A DNA stretch of 64,000 bases from Diaporthe sp. PMI_573 (GCA_021399435.1 JAJTUP010000011.1:1178001-1242000); one strand, 5' to 3'. Counted from the first letter of the stretch, positions 45,028-56,234 are shown. A program made the numbers and translations. The notes: generated by a model from the sequence alone, not told the origin.

Positions 45028-46485
45028 ATGGCTGGTCATATCGAGCGCAAAAGGGTTGTGCGCAGCAGAAATAACTTCGCAGCGCACGAACATCCTTCCC
45101 GGAACTTGGCGAAGTTCCCGGAGGAGATTCTTCTTTCCATATGTCAGGCGATCCATGACGCCCCAATCCCTGAATTCAGGAGCGACCACAAATACCAGGA
45201 CTTGACTCTGTTCGACGAGGGCACTCGAGATATCCAGAATGTCCGACTCGCCTGCCGGGTTTTCAACAGAATCGGCTCAGAGTGCCTCATCAGGTTTGTC
45301 GTACTGGATCTCAGCTCGGAATCCCTTGCACGCTTCAAAGCGATAATGGGACACCCTACCCTTAGCAAAGCGGTGCGCGTGGTCCGGATTCGACTACCGG
45401 TTTATTGTTCGACCTTGTACAACTACCCATACAGATTCGCGTGCGAGATCGGTTACAGATTGGGTAACTTTTTGAGGCACTTCGGATTACAATCTGCGTT
45501 TAAATCCCTCGTGGAACGGTATGCTACGAGCACAAATCCGGAGCAAACGCCCCCGGGGCCGGAATTGTGCGCGGCGGTCATTCCCGCGTACCGGGAATTC
45601 AGACGGCGCTACCAGGCACAGCGTCGTCTTCTAGAGGGGCTGTTCGTCAAAGATGTTACCAACGCGTTGCTGATGAGGAACACCAGTACGCCCTTGAGAC
45701 TAGAGATCACCGACCAAAACGACTTGTCAGAGGAGCACCAACTACCGGTATTTTCGTTCACAAAGGAAAACCGTCTGGAAGTGCTCTCGAGCCCTCCGCC
45801 TTCCTCGTGGAAGGAAGTCAACAACCGCGCCACCGTGCCTCATGGCCTTGCGTGGCTGGTACCTCGAGTATTAGCAGCCTTTGCAGATGATCGCATTCAC
45901 ATCGACGACCTACATCTCGACATTAGCTGCACGAAGATCTCGGATCAGACGGCTTTTACGCAAGTGGACAAGACAGCGATCAAAGCGGCCATGCGGAACC
46001 TGCGAAGTTATACCTACATCGGTGAGCTCGAGTCAAGGTTTGGGGCGCAGACACCAACATTGAGTTCTGCACTCTACGAATGTCTCCCGCCAGCCTCACT
46101 ACAACATCTGGAGCTGCAAGAAGTCGTACTTCGACCGCACCAATTGCCTAATCTCTCCCGAATTCACCTCACACTCATTGATGTTGACGCCGAGATGCTT
46201 GCCCCTCTGCTGCGACCACTCATGCCTCACGGGGTTGTAATCATCTTGGAATCTTGTAACGTTGATCAAGGCTCATGGGCCGATGTCCTGGATCTGTTGA
46301 GGTCTAAGCAACCGCTCTGGTGTTGCCTGGAAGAACCCATGGGGTGGGAACTTTCCGACTGGTACATTGAAAACCATTTTCCCGATGTGGATTTCGATGA
46401 GCATTATGAATCTTCCATCAAAAGGGCAAAGCAGTACATTGAAGGATCGTCCGACACCAACCCGTTTCGTGAAGATGATGAATAG
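45028..46485 (+). CDS. F-box domain protein
   Basis: Single-exon gene, 485 residues. The N-terminal segment NLAKFPEEILLSICQAIHD, followed by DIQNVRLACRVFNRIGSECL, fits a fungal F-box, which would bind Skp1 in an SCF ubiquitin ligase. The C-terminal part has spaced Leu-rich segments (PASLQHLELQEVVLRPHQLP) but no canonical LRR or WD repeats, so the substrate-binding part is unidentified. The start MAGHIERKR is chosen because the 82 upstream in-frame residues are hydrophobic and unlike a protein N-terminus of this family. Fungal genomes have many such F-box genes, mostly uncharacterised. Confidence 0.75.
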   Translation: MAGHIERKRVVRSRNNFAAHEHPSRNLAKFPEEILLSICQAIHDAPIPEFRSDHKYQDLTLFDEGTRDIQNVRLACRVFNRIGSECLIRFVVLDLSSESLARFKAIMGHPTLSKAVRVVRIRLPVYCSTLYNYPYRFACEIGYRLGNFLRHFGLQSAFKSLVERYATSTNPEQTPPGPELCAAVIPAYREFRRRYQAQRRLLEGLFVKDVTNALLMRNTSTPLRLEITDQNDLSEEHQLPVFSFTKENRLEVLSSPPPSSWKEVNNRATVPHGLAWLVPRVLAAFADDRIHIDDLHLDISCTKISDQTAFTQVDKTAIKAAMRNLRSYTYIGELESRFGAQTPTLSSALYECLPPASLQHLELQEVVLRPHQLPNLSRIHLTLIDVDAEMLAPLLRPLMPHGVVIILESCNVDQGSWADVLDLLRSKQPLWCCLEEPMGWELSDWYIENHFPDVDFDEHYESSIKRAKQYIEGSSDTNPFREDDE

Positions 46486-47175
46486 CCGACTGTACGCTCA
46501 AGAGCCCGGGGCTTTCTTTCGTATTCACAATGAGACAAGATCAATTGGATGAGGGACGGTATCAGTTACCTGACAAGAACAGATTGGCAGAGACAGGCCA
46601 CCAGCCTCGCAAAGATAGGCTTCTCGTTGAAAACAATGGAAGTATGGACAGGCGGCCTGAGCATGTGATAGAGGGGATAGAGAGGGGGGTCAAGTTGTTA
46701 TCGGTTGTTATGGCGGTCGAAGGCGGCTCCGACGTCACCAGTGTAGCCCGGGCAGACATCTAGTAGGTGACCACTGGTGGGATGGGAGGGCTTCTATCCG
46801 GTTGCCAGATAGATTAATAGAAAGGACTTGAAGGAGTTCAAAGACCTCAGGTAGTGCAGAATTCAAAATCTATGTCTGCTACGCGGCCACAGCATGAATA
46901 AGTACTCGCCTAATTAGCCACCTAGGCATTCCTCACTGCTCAACCTCCTGTGCGATAATCTCCGGAGGAATAACCTTCTATGTGATACATACTGGCGATG
47001 AGGTCCATGGTAGTCAAGCCAAGGCAGCTCCGCAATGAAGTTCTACGTTTTTGAAGATGTCTCGGTTACTGCAATAATGTATGTGATATGTCGTATGTAC
47101 CATACAAGCATGTGCGCAAATGCATATATACATGAAAAGAAGCGCCAGAGACATAACTCATCCCATGGAACTATC
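46486..47175. other. intergenic, convergent gene ends
   Basis: Spacer between the F-box gene and the GH16-like gene, which converge. No gene features seen. Confidence 0.45.
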
Positions 47176-48033
47176 TCAAGGATTGTAACTCGTGACACTC
47201 AGGTACTGCGTCAAAAAGTAAGTCGTATCCTGGGGGCCGGGAGAACCACTGCTGCCCTCCATCTGGTAGTCAATGATGAGGTTGAACGGCGCCCCGACCA
47301 TCTTTGCCCCGTACTGGGTGGTGATCAGCTTGCCGTCCATGTAGAAGTTAATCTTGACGGTCGTCCCGTCGGACTCGGCCCGCAGCTCCGCGAGAATCGT
47401 CCGCCACGCCGTCGTCGGAGACGGGTAGGTCACGTCGGTGGCCTTGACCTCTGAGCTCGTATTGCTATTCACGACTGCATTAGCAAGTGCAGGGTTATTG
47501 AACTTGCAAAGAGCAGATCTTAAGGAATATAGAGACTCCTGGACCTACAAGGTGTTAAAGCTGATCTTGCCCGTGCCCTTCCACTCCGCCAGGTCGATCT
47601 CCGGAGGCCAGCTGTTGGCCCCATTGAGCCAGAACGCAGGCCAGGTGCCCTTCGCAACAGGGGCCACAAAGTTGGCCTTGAAGTCGAGACCGCCTCCCTT
47701 CTGGACGGTGAACTTCTGCTTCGCGTACACGGTACCGCTGTTGTACTTGAGCTTGCTGTTGCCCGACTGCGGGCCGGTGTAGTCCGACTTAAGCTCCAAG
47801 TAGGCGTTGTGGATGATGCTGACTTGGGCCTTGGACATCAGGGCCGCTCCGTTGTGCGTGTCACCCCATGGGTAGTTGTAGTTGAAGTAGGACTCGAATG
47901 CCGACGTGGAGCTGAAGCAGGTGTCCGGGATGAGGGTGGTTGCTCGCTTCTTCAGCTCACGTTCGTGGAGTGGAGTGGAGGGTGAAGCGGCGGCGAGGCC
48001 GGCCAAGAAGGCGACGAAGAGGCTAGAGAGCAT
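47176..48033 (-). CDS. secreted GH16-like concanavalin-fold protein
   Basis: Predicted secreted glycoside hydrolase family 16-like enzyme or related lectin-fold protein, acting on beta-glucans or similar wall polysaccharides. Two exons: 48033-47549 and 47464-47176. The intron runs GTAGGT...GAATAG and joins in phase to give GKISFNTFNTSSEVKA, 257 residues in all. Residues 1-17 are a signal peptide, with a KR processing-like site at 29-30. The catalytic-type motif EIDLAE (E145, D147, E150) fits the GH16 ExDxxE pattern, preceded by GTWPAFWLNG, also typical. The upstream CAG|TC acceptor was rejected because it gives a stop. A DYQMEGSSGSPGP segment near the end is shared by a fungal subgroup of uncharacterised members. 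Confidence 0.8.
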
Positions 48034-49609
48034 GGTCGATGCCTGCGGAAGCAGAGGTCCTCGCTACTGTGGTATGTGATAGAATCAGGCCAGACGAAAC
48101 CAAACCAGGGGCTGTTCTGGTTGTTCAAGATCTCATAAAGCTCCGAAAGATGTGATGAACTGGCGCCAAAGATATCGATTCGACGAGCCGGCTCATGTAT
48201 TTATCAGTGCCTGTGGGCATGGCCCGACCCATAAGTATGTACGGTACTGGAAACAAAGTTTCATTAACATGAACCTGCGGAGGCAGGGATCGCCAGGACG
48301 AAAGGGGTAGCCCGCGCGCGCCATTGGAGGACAAAAGTGACCCCATGGTGCCCACTTGTAGCTGGACCAGCCATGGTAGTGGGCGGGAGACGTCGTGTTT
48401 AGACGAGCTTCCCTAAAGCGCAACGCCTGTCGGCTTTGCATCATGCGGTTCATTAAGGTTCGAGGTAGCATTTTGTCGATCGCTGCTCCACGAGCACCGT
48501 ATTTTGAGTTCCATTCTGTGCACCATCCGGCCCGCCTCGGACCCTACCGAGCTTCTCCCATCTCACCCATGGTCATCCCGTCCTTCTGGATATGAAGGTC
48601 AACGCAAGTCGCTTCGACTGTCTCGCTGAGTACTCTTTGAGGTTTTGCATCAGCGGACCGCGGCATATCAGAAGTCTTCGGAGCACTGGAAGGGTCGTGA
48701 TATAGAATTGTAAGTCAACAGCTGAGCGTGCGGTCGGAACAAAAAGAGGGTCCACGTTTCAAGCTTTCCGGGGTGCCGCCTTGGCTTCTTAGAAGCCCGA
48801 ATTTGGAGTTGAAAGTAACGCCCATGGAAAGTGCTTCCAAATTTATCACGGTGACTTAAAGCTTGATTGCGCTTTCTATTTGTAAATACGGCGATGCTGG
48901 CCAATGAGTGCTCGAGACTCGATCAATGATACTATGCTGGCAAAGCGGGAGTTCGGATCACGCGGACATTCCCATTTTGGTCGCCATTACTCACGTAAAG
49001 CCCTACAATGCTACGGTTTCGGAGACTGCAGGTAGTATTTGGTTGCTAGCGTGATGATCTACCGACCTCTCCCATGCTTTGAAGATCTTCCAGCCAAACA
49101 CGTCGTAGAGCTACTGGCGGTTGGAGCAGATGGTCGGCCCCGGTATACCCGCAATTAGGCCAGAGAACAAGCATCTGGATAAATATGGTGAGCGGAATAG
49201 ATTCATTCATCATTTGTTCTACCATCCACTCCAAGGCTTCCCTTCCCCTTCGGGACTACTGATTAGAGTTGCATCGCCACAATTGAACGGGCCCGCGCGG
49301 CTGCAGCAGTGAATTGATGGGCTTCGACAGAATCGATGCAATGAATATCCCAACCTCGACTGAATCGTGTGCATGATAGCCGCTTCTCAATCCATCTGAC
49401 TAAGGCCTGCGAACTTGAAAGACAGAGAAGGGCGATGAAAACCCGCCACGAACATTGTCACACATATTAATGGCTGTATCGCAATCTGCGGTACAGCTTT
49501 CGTAATAAGCTACCCTACTAGCAGCCTCCCAGGTCCAGAGCCAAGAGATAAGAAAATGGTAATTATTAGTAGTAACAAGAGCAGCTACAATGGTGGGTAT
49601 TTAACATTG
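48034..49609. other. intergenic region
   Basis: About 1.6 kb with no supported gene. It includes the promoter of the GH16-like gene near its left end. ORFs of 60-90 codons are overlapping and without family features. Confidence 0.45.
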
Positions 49610-50086
49610 AGGTTCAAGTAGGAGCCCCCTGGCACAGCTTAGCAATTATATCGCGCAGATGCGTTCCCTGGGCGGTATCTATCTCGGTCGCCTTGATGGC
49701 CAGGGCGTGGTGGTCTCGAACATTATGGAGCGCTGGGGCGGGCCGTTCCGGACTCTGGGCGAGTTCCATGCGAACCCGCTGGGGCGACACCGAGCACAGT
49801 CAATGTACTGGCACCAGATTACAGCACAACTCGGTGCCGACTATCTGTCGTCTTTACGCATGGAAATATTGCCGCGCGAAACATCATGATACGAGACGGG
49901 CTTATTGTTGCTATACTGGACTGGGAACTTGCGGGTTGGTTTCCAGAATATTGTGAATATGTTTACGCGTTGCGTGGATTGGATAATGGTGACTGGGAAA
50001 CGCTTGGCCAGCATCTCCCGCCTCTCTTCGCTAATCGCCACGATCTTGAGTACATCCTTATGGGGTTCATCATCAATCTTGTGTAG
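49610..50086 (+). pseudogene. aminoglycoside-phosphotransferase-like kinase fragment
   Basis: C-terminal lobe of an APH/choline-kinase-type small-molecule phosphotransferase. LSNYIAQMRSLGGIYLGRLD near 49650 is followed by a frame change between about 49840 and 49860, then VVFTHGNIAARNIMIRDG and AILDWELAGWFPEYCEYVYA. The usual catalytic HGD is HGN here, while the metal-binding DWE is kept. The N-terminal lobe with the ATP-binding lysine is missing. The frameshift, truncation and Asp-to-Asn change together indicate a dead copy. Such genes are abundant in filamentous fungi and their substrates are mostly unknown. Confidence 0.72.
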
Positions 50087-50349
50087 GGCAAATCCATCAG
50101 TTGGCTTCGCCAAACGAGAGTCCCCTCATCAGGTACGATGGCAGACGACCAAATGAGTAGCAGCGGCCTATGACAGGCGTGGTCAGATGATTCACTTAAG
50201 CCGTAAATGGGACATCATTTTCAGTCATAGAAAACCAACTCTCGCCTCACCTCCTTCACCAGTATTTAAACGTTTGAACTTTGTCGTCCTTTCAGAGTTC
50301 TTCTCATCTTGTCATCCATCATCTTATTCTACCGATACCGACAGATGAA

Positions 50350-51108
50350 ATGAGTTCGATGTACAGCCTACCAGCGCGAGACGACGACCGCCACCACCTT
50401 GATGGCATACATCTGAGAGATTTTAATCAACCGCAGCAGAATGAGCAGATCGAGCGGATCGAGCAAGAAGAAACGAACAAGAAGCGTAGAAAGTATAAGT
50501 GGTCTATTTACATCCTTGGAGCTCTGCTTTTCGTCACTACCATTCTAGCGCTAGTATTTGCCGGGCTCTATGTTTCCTATAGAAACAAGCTACCCGAGAC
50601 CCCGAACAATGGCACAGTGCTCACCTCCACTGTGACCACTACAAAAACCATACCTGGTAAGGCCTCGACAAGAACCCAAACCTTACCGCCCTTCACTCAG
50701 ACCACCGTACACACTGAAACAGTGGTATCACATACGATCACAGAAATCACGAAGACTTCAGTATTTACTACCACTGATATCACGAGTATCACAGTGACCA
50801 AATCAAGCGAGCCAAAGCGCTGTAACAATAATCAGCAATACGGAGGCCAAGAGCTCCACGACATCAACGGTGACTATGATTTGTTGCTAGTCGATGCTGT
50901 ACAAAATGCGGTGAGCCACGGTTTGGATATTGGCGGGGCCGAGGTCCTGGATGTTGCAGTGAGGAGTGTTTTTCGATGTACGAGTAGCCCCTCGATCGAG
51001 TTCGTGGAGGCATGTGAATCGGGTTTCGAACACCACGGTGGTGGCGTTGTGTGCAACTCTGCGGGTTCCCACACTACTCGGGTCCACACCCTGACCGAGA
51101 TGAGATAG
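50350..51108 (+). CDS. single-pass membrane protein with Thr/Ser-rich stalk
   Basis: Single-exon frame, 252 residues. Polar N-terminus with an acidic/basic helix (NEQIERIEQEETNKKRRK), one transmembrane helix at about residues 51-77 (WSIYILGALLFVTTILALVF), then a Thr/Ser/Val-rich extracellular stalk typical of fungal wall-sensor or mid2-like proteins. The basic residues before the helix suggest the N-terminus is cytoplasmic. The last 80 residues lose the stalk composition and could be a separate region or a wrongly continued frame; the opposite strand is also open there (50887-51114). No family is recognised. Confidence 0.55.
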   Translation: MSSMYSLPARDDDRHHLDGIHLRDFNQPQQNEQIERIEQEETNKKRRKYKWSIYILGALLFVTTILALVFAGLYVSYRNKLPETPNNGTVLTSTVTTTKTIPGKASTRTQTLPPFTQTTVHTETVVSHTITEITKTSVFTTTDITSITVTKSSEPKRCNNNQQYGGQELHDINGDYDLLLVDAVQNAVSHGLDIGGAEVLDVAVRSVFRCTSSPSIEFVEACESGFEHHGGGVVCNSAGSHTTRVHTLTEMR

Positions 51109-51351
51109 AAACATTGACTTTATCTGTAGGAGTAGGAGGAGCGGAATCGTGAAAGGACGTGGGTTGTGATGAGCCCGAACGGTTTAGGTACTAGGAAATT
51201 TTATCAAACTGGCGCACAATCTAGAGTATTCCTATGTATCCATAGTGGAATCAGTTATGATAACAACCTCGTGACCATAAACAAGAATTGAAGAAGAAAT
51301 GTCTACACTCATCACTATGCTTTCCAGTAAAAATGGAGTCATGCATGATAA

Positions 51352-52799
51352 TTACAGCGCGACTTTATCCGTCCCATTCCTCTCGCGTAAGATCACTCCT
51401 TGGAACTCCGCTTCTACATCATGTTCTGTCAACCAGGTCATATCTGGCCTGCTGGCAATACGGCTCCTCAGCTCCTCGTCCGTCTCCTTCTTCCCATTGT
51501 CAGCGTTGGCACCGGTCCATCTTCTCTTCTGCGCCGCCCCATGGACTAGGTCCAAGACACGAGTCACAAGAGGCCGTCGAGTCTCATCGTAGAGAGCCAG
51601 GGCCCTCCGAAGCTGCTCGCGAGTAGGTGTGCCTTCCTTTGGCCATACGTGCGCGAGTGATAGTGCCAAGGCGTAAGCATCGTTGATGGCCAGTGACCCT
51701 CCTGCTGCGAAAGCCCCTCCATGGGTGTGTGCTGCATCGCCAAGCAAAGCGATCCGTCCGTTGAAACTGAGAGCGGGGAGGGCTGTGCCAGCGTGGTTGG
51801 GATATGTCTTCGTGTACGGAACGGCGTTGACTATGGATTCAACCACAGGATGCCATCCCTGCTCACGGAGTCAGCAGGGTGAAAAGACAAGATAGTTAGA
51901 AGCATGAGACCAACCTTGTACAGGCTTCTCAGGAAATCTGTATCACCTGGCCCACTCCATTTAGTGTTATGGAATGGGCTGTTTGGGTCTGCAGGATCTG
52001 CAATGTAGCTCCCAACCACAGTGTACTGGTTCTTGCCTAAAGATATCAACGTTAGCATCGCAAGGCGTGCTGCTCCTGCAAAAAGGGGACGAGATACAAC
52101 AGGTCCCATACCTAGTCTCGAAGCAAATAACGTCCTTTCATGACCAACCCAGAAGATGGCATCATCCGGCAGACCATCGATATGGTTAACTAAGGAGACA
52201 TCAAATGCTGTCCGGAAAGCAACTTGGCCAGTCCATTTTAGCTCGTGCCGGGATGCGAAGGACCGCCTCACTCTAGAATGTATCCCGTCTGCTCCAATTA
52301 CCAGGTCGGCTTTGGTATGGTCCCCATTTTCAAAGTAGACCACCGCAGGGGCGCCTTCGCTCCCGACCTTGACGTCTGTGATCCTCGCCCCTAAATGAAT
52401 CTCGACACCACCAGCCTCCCTTACCGCCTGCACCAAGGCCGCTTGCATATGTGCCCTGTGGAACCGGCCCATCCGGTGCTTTTCTTCAACTTGACCCTTG
52501 TACTCATCGTGCCCAATCTCTTCGTTAAGCAACCAGTGCCGATAGATCATGGGCCATTCACCTCGTTGCCGGAACGAGATCGACCCGTCAAGTGCTGCAT
52601 TTACACCAAGCCTATCGAGGATGCGGAGTCCGCTGGGGTTGAGTCCAATACTGGCGCCAATTTCGCGGAGCTCGGTAGCCTTTTCATAGATTGTGACTCG
52701 TATGTGTTGATCGGGTAATATTCGTCGGATGGAGAGTGCGGCTGTCAGACCGGCGATGCCGGCACCGATGATAGCAATTTGCAATGGTGTGTCGGCCAT
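51352..52799 (-). CDS. FAD-dependent aromatic monooxygenase (salicylate hydroxylase-like)
   Basis: Class A flavin monooxygenase, 438 residues, from three exons: 52799-52112, 52036-51915 and 51858-51352. Both introns (75 and 56 bases) keep frame: RLGKNQYTVVGSY is formed across the first and LYKGWHPVVESIV across the second. FAD motif IGAGIAGL at residues 11-18, DG motif LVIGADGIHSRV near 175, GD motif ALLGDAAHTHGGAF near 310. These predict hydroxylation of an aromatic carboxylate or related ring with NAD(P)H and O2. It belongs to the same broad family as the gene at 7065 but is not a recent copy. No obvious partner genes adjoin it except the thioesterase and MFS genes several kb to the right. 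Confidence 0.88.
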
Positions 52800-53447
52800 T
52801 ATGGTCAGTAATGCTAGTGACAGTGACACGGATTGAAGCCTGAATTTCAGCACAATCTCAGAGAGGACATAAAAGGCTGCTCCAAAATCTTCGGTAGGAG
52901 AATCTCTGCACCAGAATTCTTGGCTTTGTCGCTGAGCGACCCCGATTCTCAGCCTGTGCTTCCGACCGGCCGGCGGGCTGGTGGGGCCACAGCAGAATAT
53001 GCAAGCCGCTTCACCTGTGGCGCCATTCTTCAGTGGACTGGCGTGCTGTGCAAAACATTGAGATAAGGTGCTTTTATTTTCGATAGCGATTAGAGCTCGC
53101 CTGGAATTTATCAAGATAGGTTGGCTGCAACACACAACCTCGGACTGCCACTCATGGATTTTGGACACTCGTTGGCATCGAAATGGCTCAGCAAAGAGGA
53201 GGGCGAATGCATCTGAGGAATTTTTTACGTCTACACAATAATGGATAAAGGTCACTACAGACTGCTGCCACTTCGCGGTGCGATTTGCAAGAGACTCTGT
53301 TGACAGCCTCTGGCCACCAGCTTCGATTTCGCAACGAGTAATTTGAATGGTGAATGCACAAGCATTGTGCTAGCCTAATGCTTTCAGTGTCGGATGACCC
53401 GGACAATGTCACAAGTCTCAGCTTCTTAGAGTGTGGAGCTCATGTTC
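52800..53447. other. intergenic region, promoter of the monooxygenase gene
   Basis: Spacer between the HET gene end and the monooxygenase start, both on the minus strand. An open frame continues upstream of the monooxygenase ATG to 53255 but lacks family similarity, so it is treated as non-coding. Confidence 0.45.
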
Positions 53448-56234
53448 TCAATATATAAGAAAACTGCGAGGCTCGCTTCTCCTATACAAATGTTTCAGGA
53501 GCTGGCGCTGGGCAAATTTGTCCCTAATCGCGTAGCACTTGGGCAATGAGTCTCGCATGAACTCCAAATGAAACTCAAGTTCTTTGAGATTCCTTCGAAT
53601 CTCATCTTCCTTTGCCTTGAACATCTCGAGGAAAGTTGATGTGTCGGCTTCATCCAGGGCTTGGAGCAGCGGTCCAAAAGCGTCCATCATGCTGGCTGGT
53701 TTCATATAGATCCAACGACGAGTCAGCCCAAGAAGCAAATCCTCGAGCTTCGTGATCATGATTCTGAGAATTTGGCACGCCGGGAGTGATTGATCGTGTA
53801 TAATTCCGGCTATCCGCTCATCCGGTGGACGTTCGCCCAAAAACCCAGTCCTGACCTCAGCCAAGGCCTCAAGTATGTTGGGCCAGGGCACTGCTTCATA
53901 CTCTGAAATAATTCTATCCCAGAGGTCCAAGTCCTGCCATCGATCAAGATATGTTGAAACGTTCTTGAGGGTGTCTTCAAAGCTCGTTGGTTGCGTGGCT
54001 CTTAATGGATTGTCGCGGATACGATCCGCCCACTGGATGTACTGTGTAGTGTCCTGGTCCGACAATGAAACGAATGATTCCGCCATGGAAGGGTCTGGCT
54101 TCCCTGATAATTGCCCAAGTGTAGTACCAGGAGGCACCAGTATCTCCAAATTCCGTAGAAATTGAAGCTGGTGTCGATCAAAAACAACCAGACGTGAAAT
54201 AAGTTCATCATTTCTATACCGAGGCAGGACAGACCCGGTCGTTGGCGGGGCCAATTCACCATCCGGCAGCCACTCGCCAGCCCAGTCCACCGCGATAGCT
54301 AAGCCACAGATCGATGCTATGCGATAGGCTCCAGGCAGTGAGGGGATCTCTCTCAGGAGGAAGAAGTCATCACATCCGGGTATCTCAACGATCCAGTCGC
54401 CTGGTAAGCCGAAGTCAAAAGACTTGTCCAACCACTGTCGTATTGCATATATGGCCCATCGCACAGTGGATACAGATGGTGTGAGCAGAGCCGACCTTTT
54501 CGCAGAACGATATTTGAAGGCGCTCTTGAGCGAGGCTGAGCCGATGCAAAGAAGAGGGTATGCTTCTGCTAATAGAGCGCCGGTGCCCTTGAGCACTCGA
54601 AAAGAAGACGCTTTGCTTCGACTGTAGCCCAGAGACATACCAATGCTTGTCGCTGGTCTTAGTGTGTCGTAGCATCTCATCATCCTATCCGAGTCACTAC
54701 AAAGAGTACCCCGTTTTAAATCAGTCCAGCAACGTTCGTCAACAGAATTCGCAAAGTTAGGCTCATTTTGAGGATGGGGGTCCCAAGAGGGGACCCAGGA
54801 CGGTGATCCTGGTATTAACCACTCATCTTGCCGTGCGCTGGCATCGAAGGCCGCTGATTTCAGGATGTTGATCTGCCCGTGGCGAATGAGAAAGTAGGCT
54901 GCAATTCCAACACGTATCTCTTGGATGGACTTGGAGTAGTCTGCTACCAGTCCTTCTAGATGAGCACCTTGGACGAGACCCAACAGTGCGAAGACCATAT
55001 CCTTAGGATCCGTTGCCAAGCATCTCGATGTCTCTGTGAGCAGTATCGAGAGGCCATGGAAATCTCCAATCGGTAAGGCTCTTCCCAGCTGAAGCCATGG
55101 AGGTACACTGAATGGTCTTCTGTCCCCGTTAGGCTCAATTAAAGAGGCGTTGAGCAGTGACTGAAGAGGGATGGCGGTCTGGCCTAGTACGACATTGGCC
55201 TTTTTGGACAGCAAGACCTCCTGGACGACCCATACGCGCGACCAGTATGGGCGATCGAAAAGTGCTCGAACAGCAACGTGGTCGCGGACAGCATCCCAAC
55301 TTACTTTTTCTTGGTTGCCATTGTAGAACAAGCTGTCGCTTGTCCGCTTCAACAGACGTGCTTCTCGTGTGTTTTCGTCTCCGCCGAGAAATATCGTCAC
55401 AGAGGTAGCCCGAGAGAAGATATCACGCATCAGTCCGACCTGATGCGATTTCTCATTTGTGCTGGCCTGATCGATGCAAATAGAGTCGATCCAGAATGTC
55501 TGAATCTGATGCCCAGAGCGGAGCCGTCGTAAAGCTGCTGCGCAGTTTGGGGTGATGGGAAGGGGTGTCCATAGGTCTCCGAGAAATATTTCTTCGCTCA
55601 GGCTTCGGTTGCCATCTGAGTCTGCCCAGGTGTAGGAGACAGCTGTAAAATCCGGGCGCACGGATAAACTCGTGCTCTCTAAGAAACCATGGAGAATCTG
55701 GTCATCTGCGGACTTCCGGGGCGATAGATGTAGCACCCGTATCTCGTCAGCGCCTGTGAGGGAATCGTAGACCAGGGATGTCGTCCTCCCACTTGAGTCG
55801 TCTAGATGCTTTTCCTTTCCTTGTTCAGTTGCTCTTGAGGTGGACTCCTCTCTGGTCCCACCTTCTTGTGCCCGCTCGTCATGGGTGCGGGTTGCAGGGG
55901 GTGTAATGCTAATACCAATAGTGCTCTGTGGTCCGTGGTGCTGGAGTTTCTCGCGCTGTTCCTCAAGCAGAATCCCGAGTTGGTTCAACGTGTCTTTGAT
56001 GTTGCCATCTTGAACCTCAGCAGGACTCGAAAACTCAACTGTACATGGCCAGTTCAAGTTCAAATACGCGGGAGCCTCTTCGAGTTCGGACACTCCTTTA
56101 AGAAGTTCGCCTCGGTTCGCCACGGCGTCATTGTCATCACGATTGTAGAAGGAACCGCAGCTCATGCAAGTGGGCATCGTGTCGATGACAACCACATCAG
56201 GTCTTCGGCAACTTCTTTCATGCCAATTCCCCAT
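53448..56234 (-). CDS. HET-domain protein (heterokaryon incompatibility family)
   Basis: Single-exon gene, 928 residues from MGNWHERSC; upstream in-frame codons to 56501 look like leader. HET domain at about residues 165-340: FTAVSYTWAD, then LPITPNCAAALRRLR, FWIDSICIDQ (the family's most conserved motif) and VGLMRDIFSRATSVTIFLG. HET proteins mediate non-self recognition and programmed cell death after hyphal fusion; related domains resemble TIR folds. A CMSCG pair lies near residue 24. Later parts contain KDMVFALLGLVQGAH, the usual post-HET segment, and an acidic helical C-terminus ending SFLIY. It has a close relative at 62311-64000. Whether it is active in incompatibility is unknown. Confidence 0.88.
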   Translation of the reverse strand: MGNWHERSCRRPDVVVIDTMPTCMSCGSFYNRDDNDAVANRGELLKGVSELEEAPAYLNLNWPCTVEFSSPAEVQDGNIKDTLNQLGILLEEQREKLQHHGPQSTIGISITPPATRTHDERAQEGGTREESTSRATEQGKEKHLDDSSGRTTSLVYDSLTGADEIRVLHLSPRKSADDQILHGFLESTSLSVRPDFTAVSYTWADSDGNRSLSEEIFLGDLWTPLPITPNCAAALRRLRSGHQIQTFWIDSICIDQASTNEKSHQVGLMRDIFSRATSVTIFLGGDENTREARLLKRTSDSLFYNGNQEKVSWDAVRDHVAVRALFDRPYWSRVWVVQEVLLSKKANVVLGQTAIPLQSLLNASLIEPNGDRRPFSVPPWLQLGRALPIGDFHGLSILLTETSRCLATDPKDMVFALLGLVQGAHLEGLVADYSKSIQEIRVGIAAYFLIRHGQINILKSAAFDASARQDEWLIPGSPSWVPSWDPHPQNEPNFANSVDERCWTDLKRGTLCSDSDRMMRCYDTLRPATSIGMSLGYSRSKASSFRVLKGTGALLAEAYPLLCIGSASLKSAFKYRSAKRSALLTPSVSTVRWAIYAIRQWLDKSFDFGLPGDWIVEIPGCDDFFLLREIPSLPGAYRIASICGLAIAVDWAGEWLPDGELAPPTTGSVLPRYRNDELISRLVVFDRHQLQFLRNLEILVPPGTTLGQLSGKPDPSMAESFVSLSDQDTTQYIQWADRIRDNPLRATQPTSFEDTLKNVSTYLDRWQDLDLWDRIISEYEAVPWPNILEALAEVRTGFLGERPPDERIAGIIHDQSLPACQILRIMITKLEDLLLGLTRRWIYMKPASMMDAFGPLLQALDEADTSTFLEMFKAKEDEIRRNLKELEFHLEFMRDSLPKCYAIRDKFAQRQLLKHLYRRSEPRSFLIY

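Noticed and set aside
51831..53255. 474-codon frame starting at 53255 upstream of the second monooxygenase
   Set aside because: Residues before MADTPLQIAIIGAG have no family similarity, and the FAD motif normally lies within the first 20 residues, so the start at 52799 is preferred. The frame also reads through both introns.
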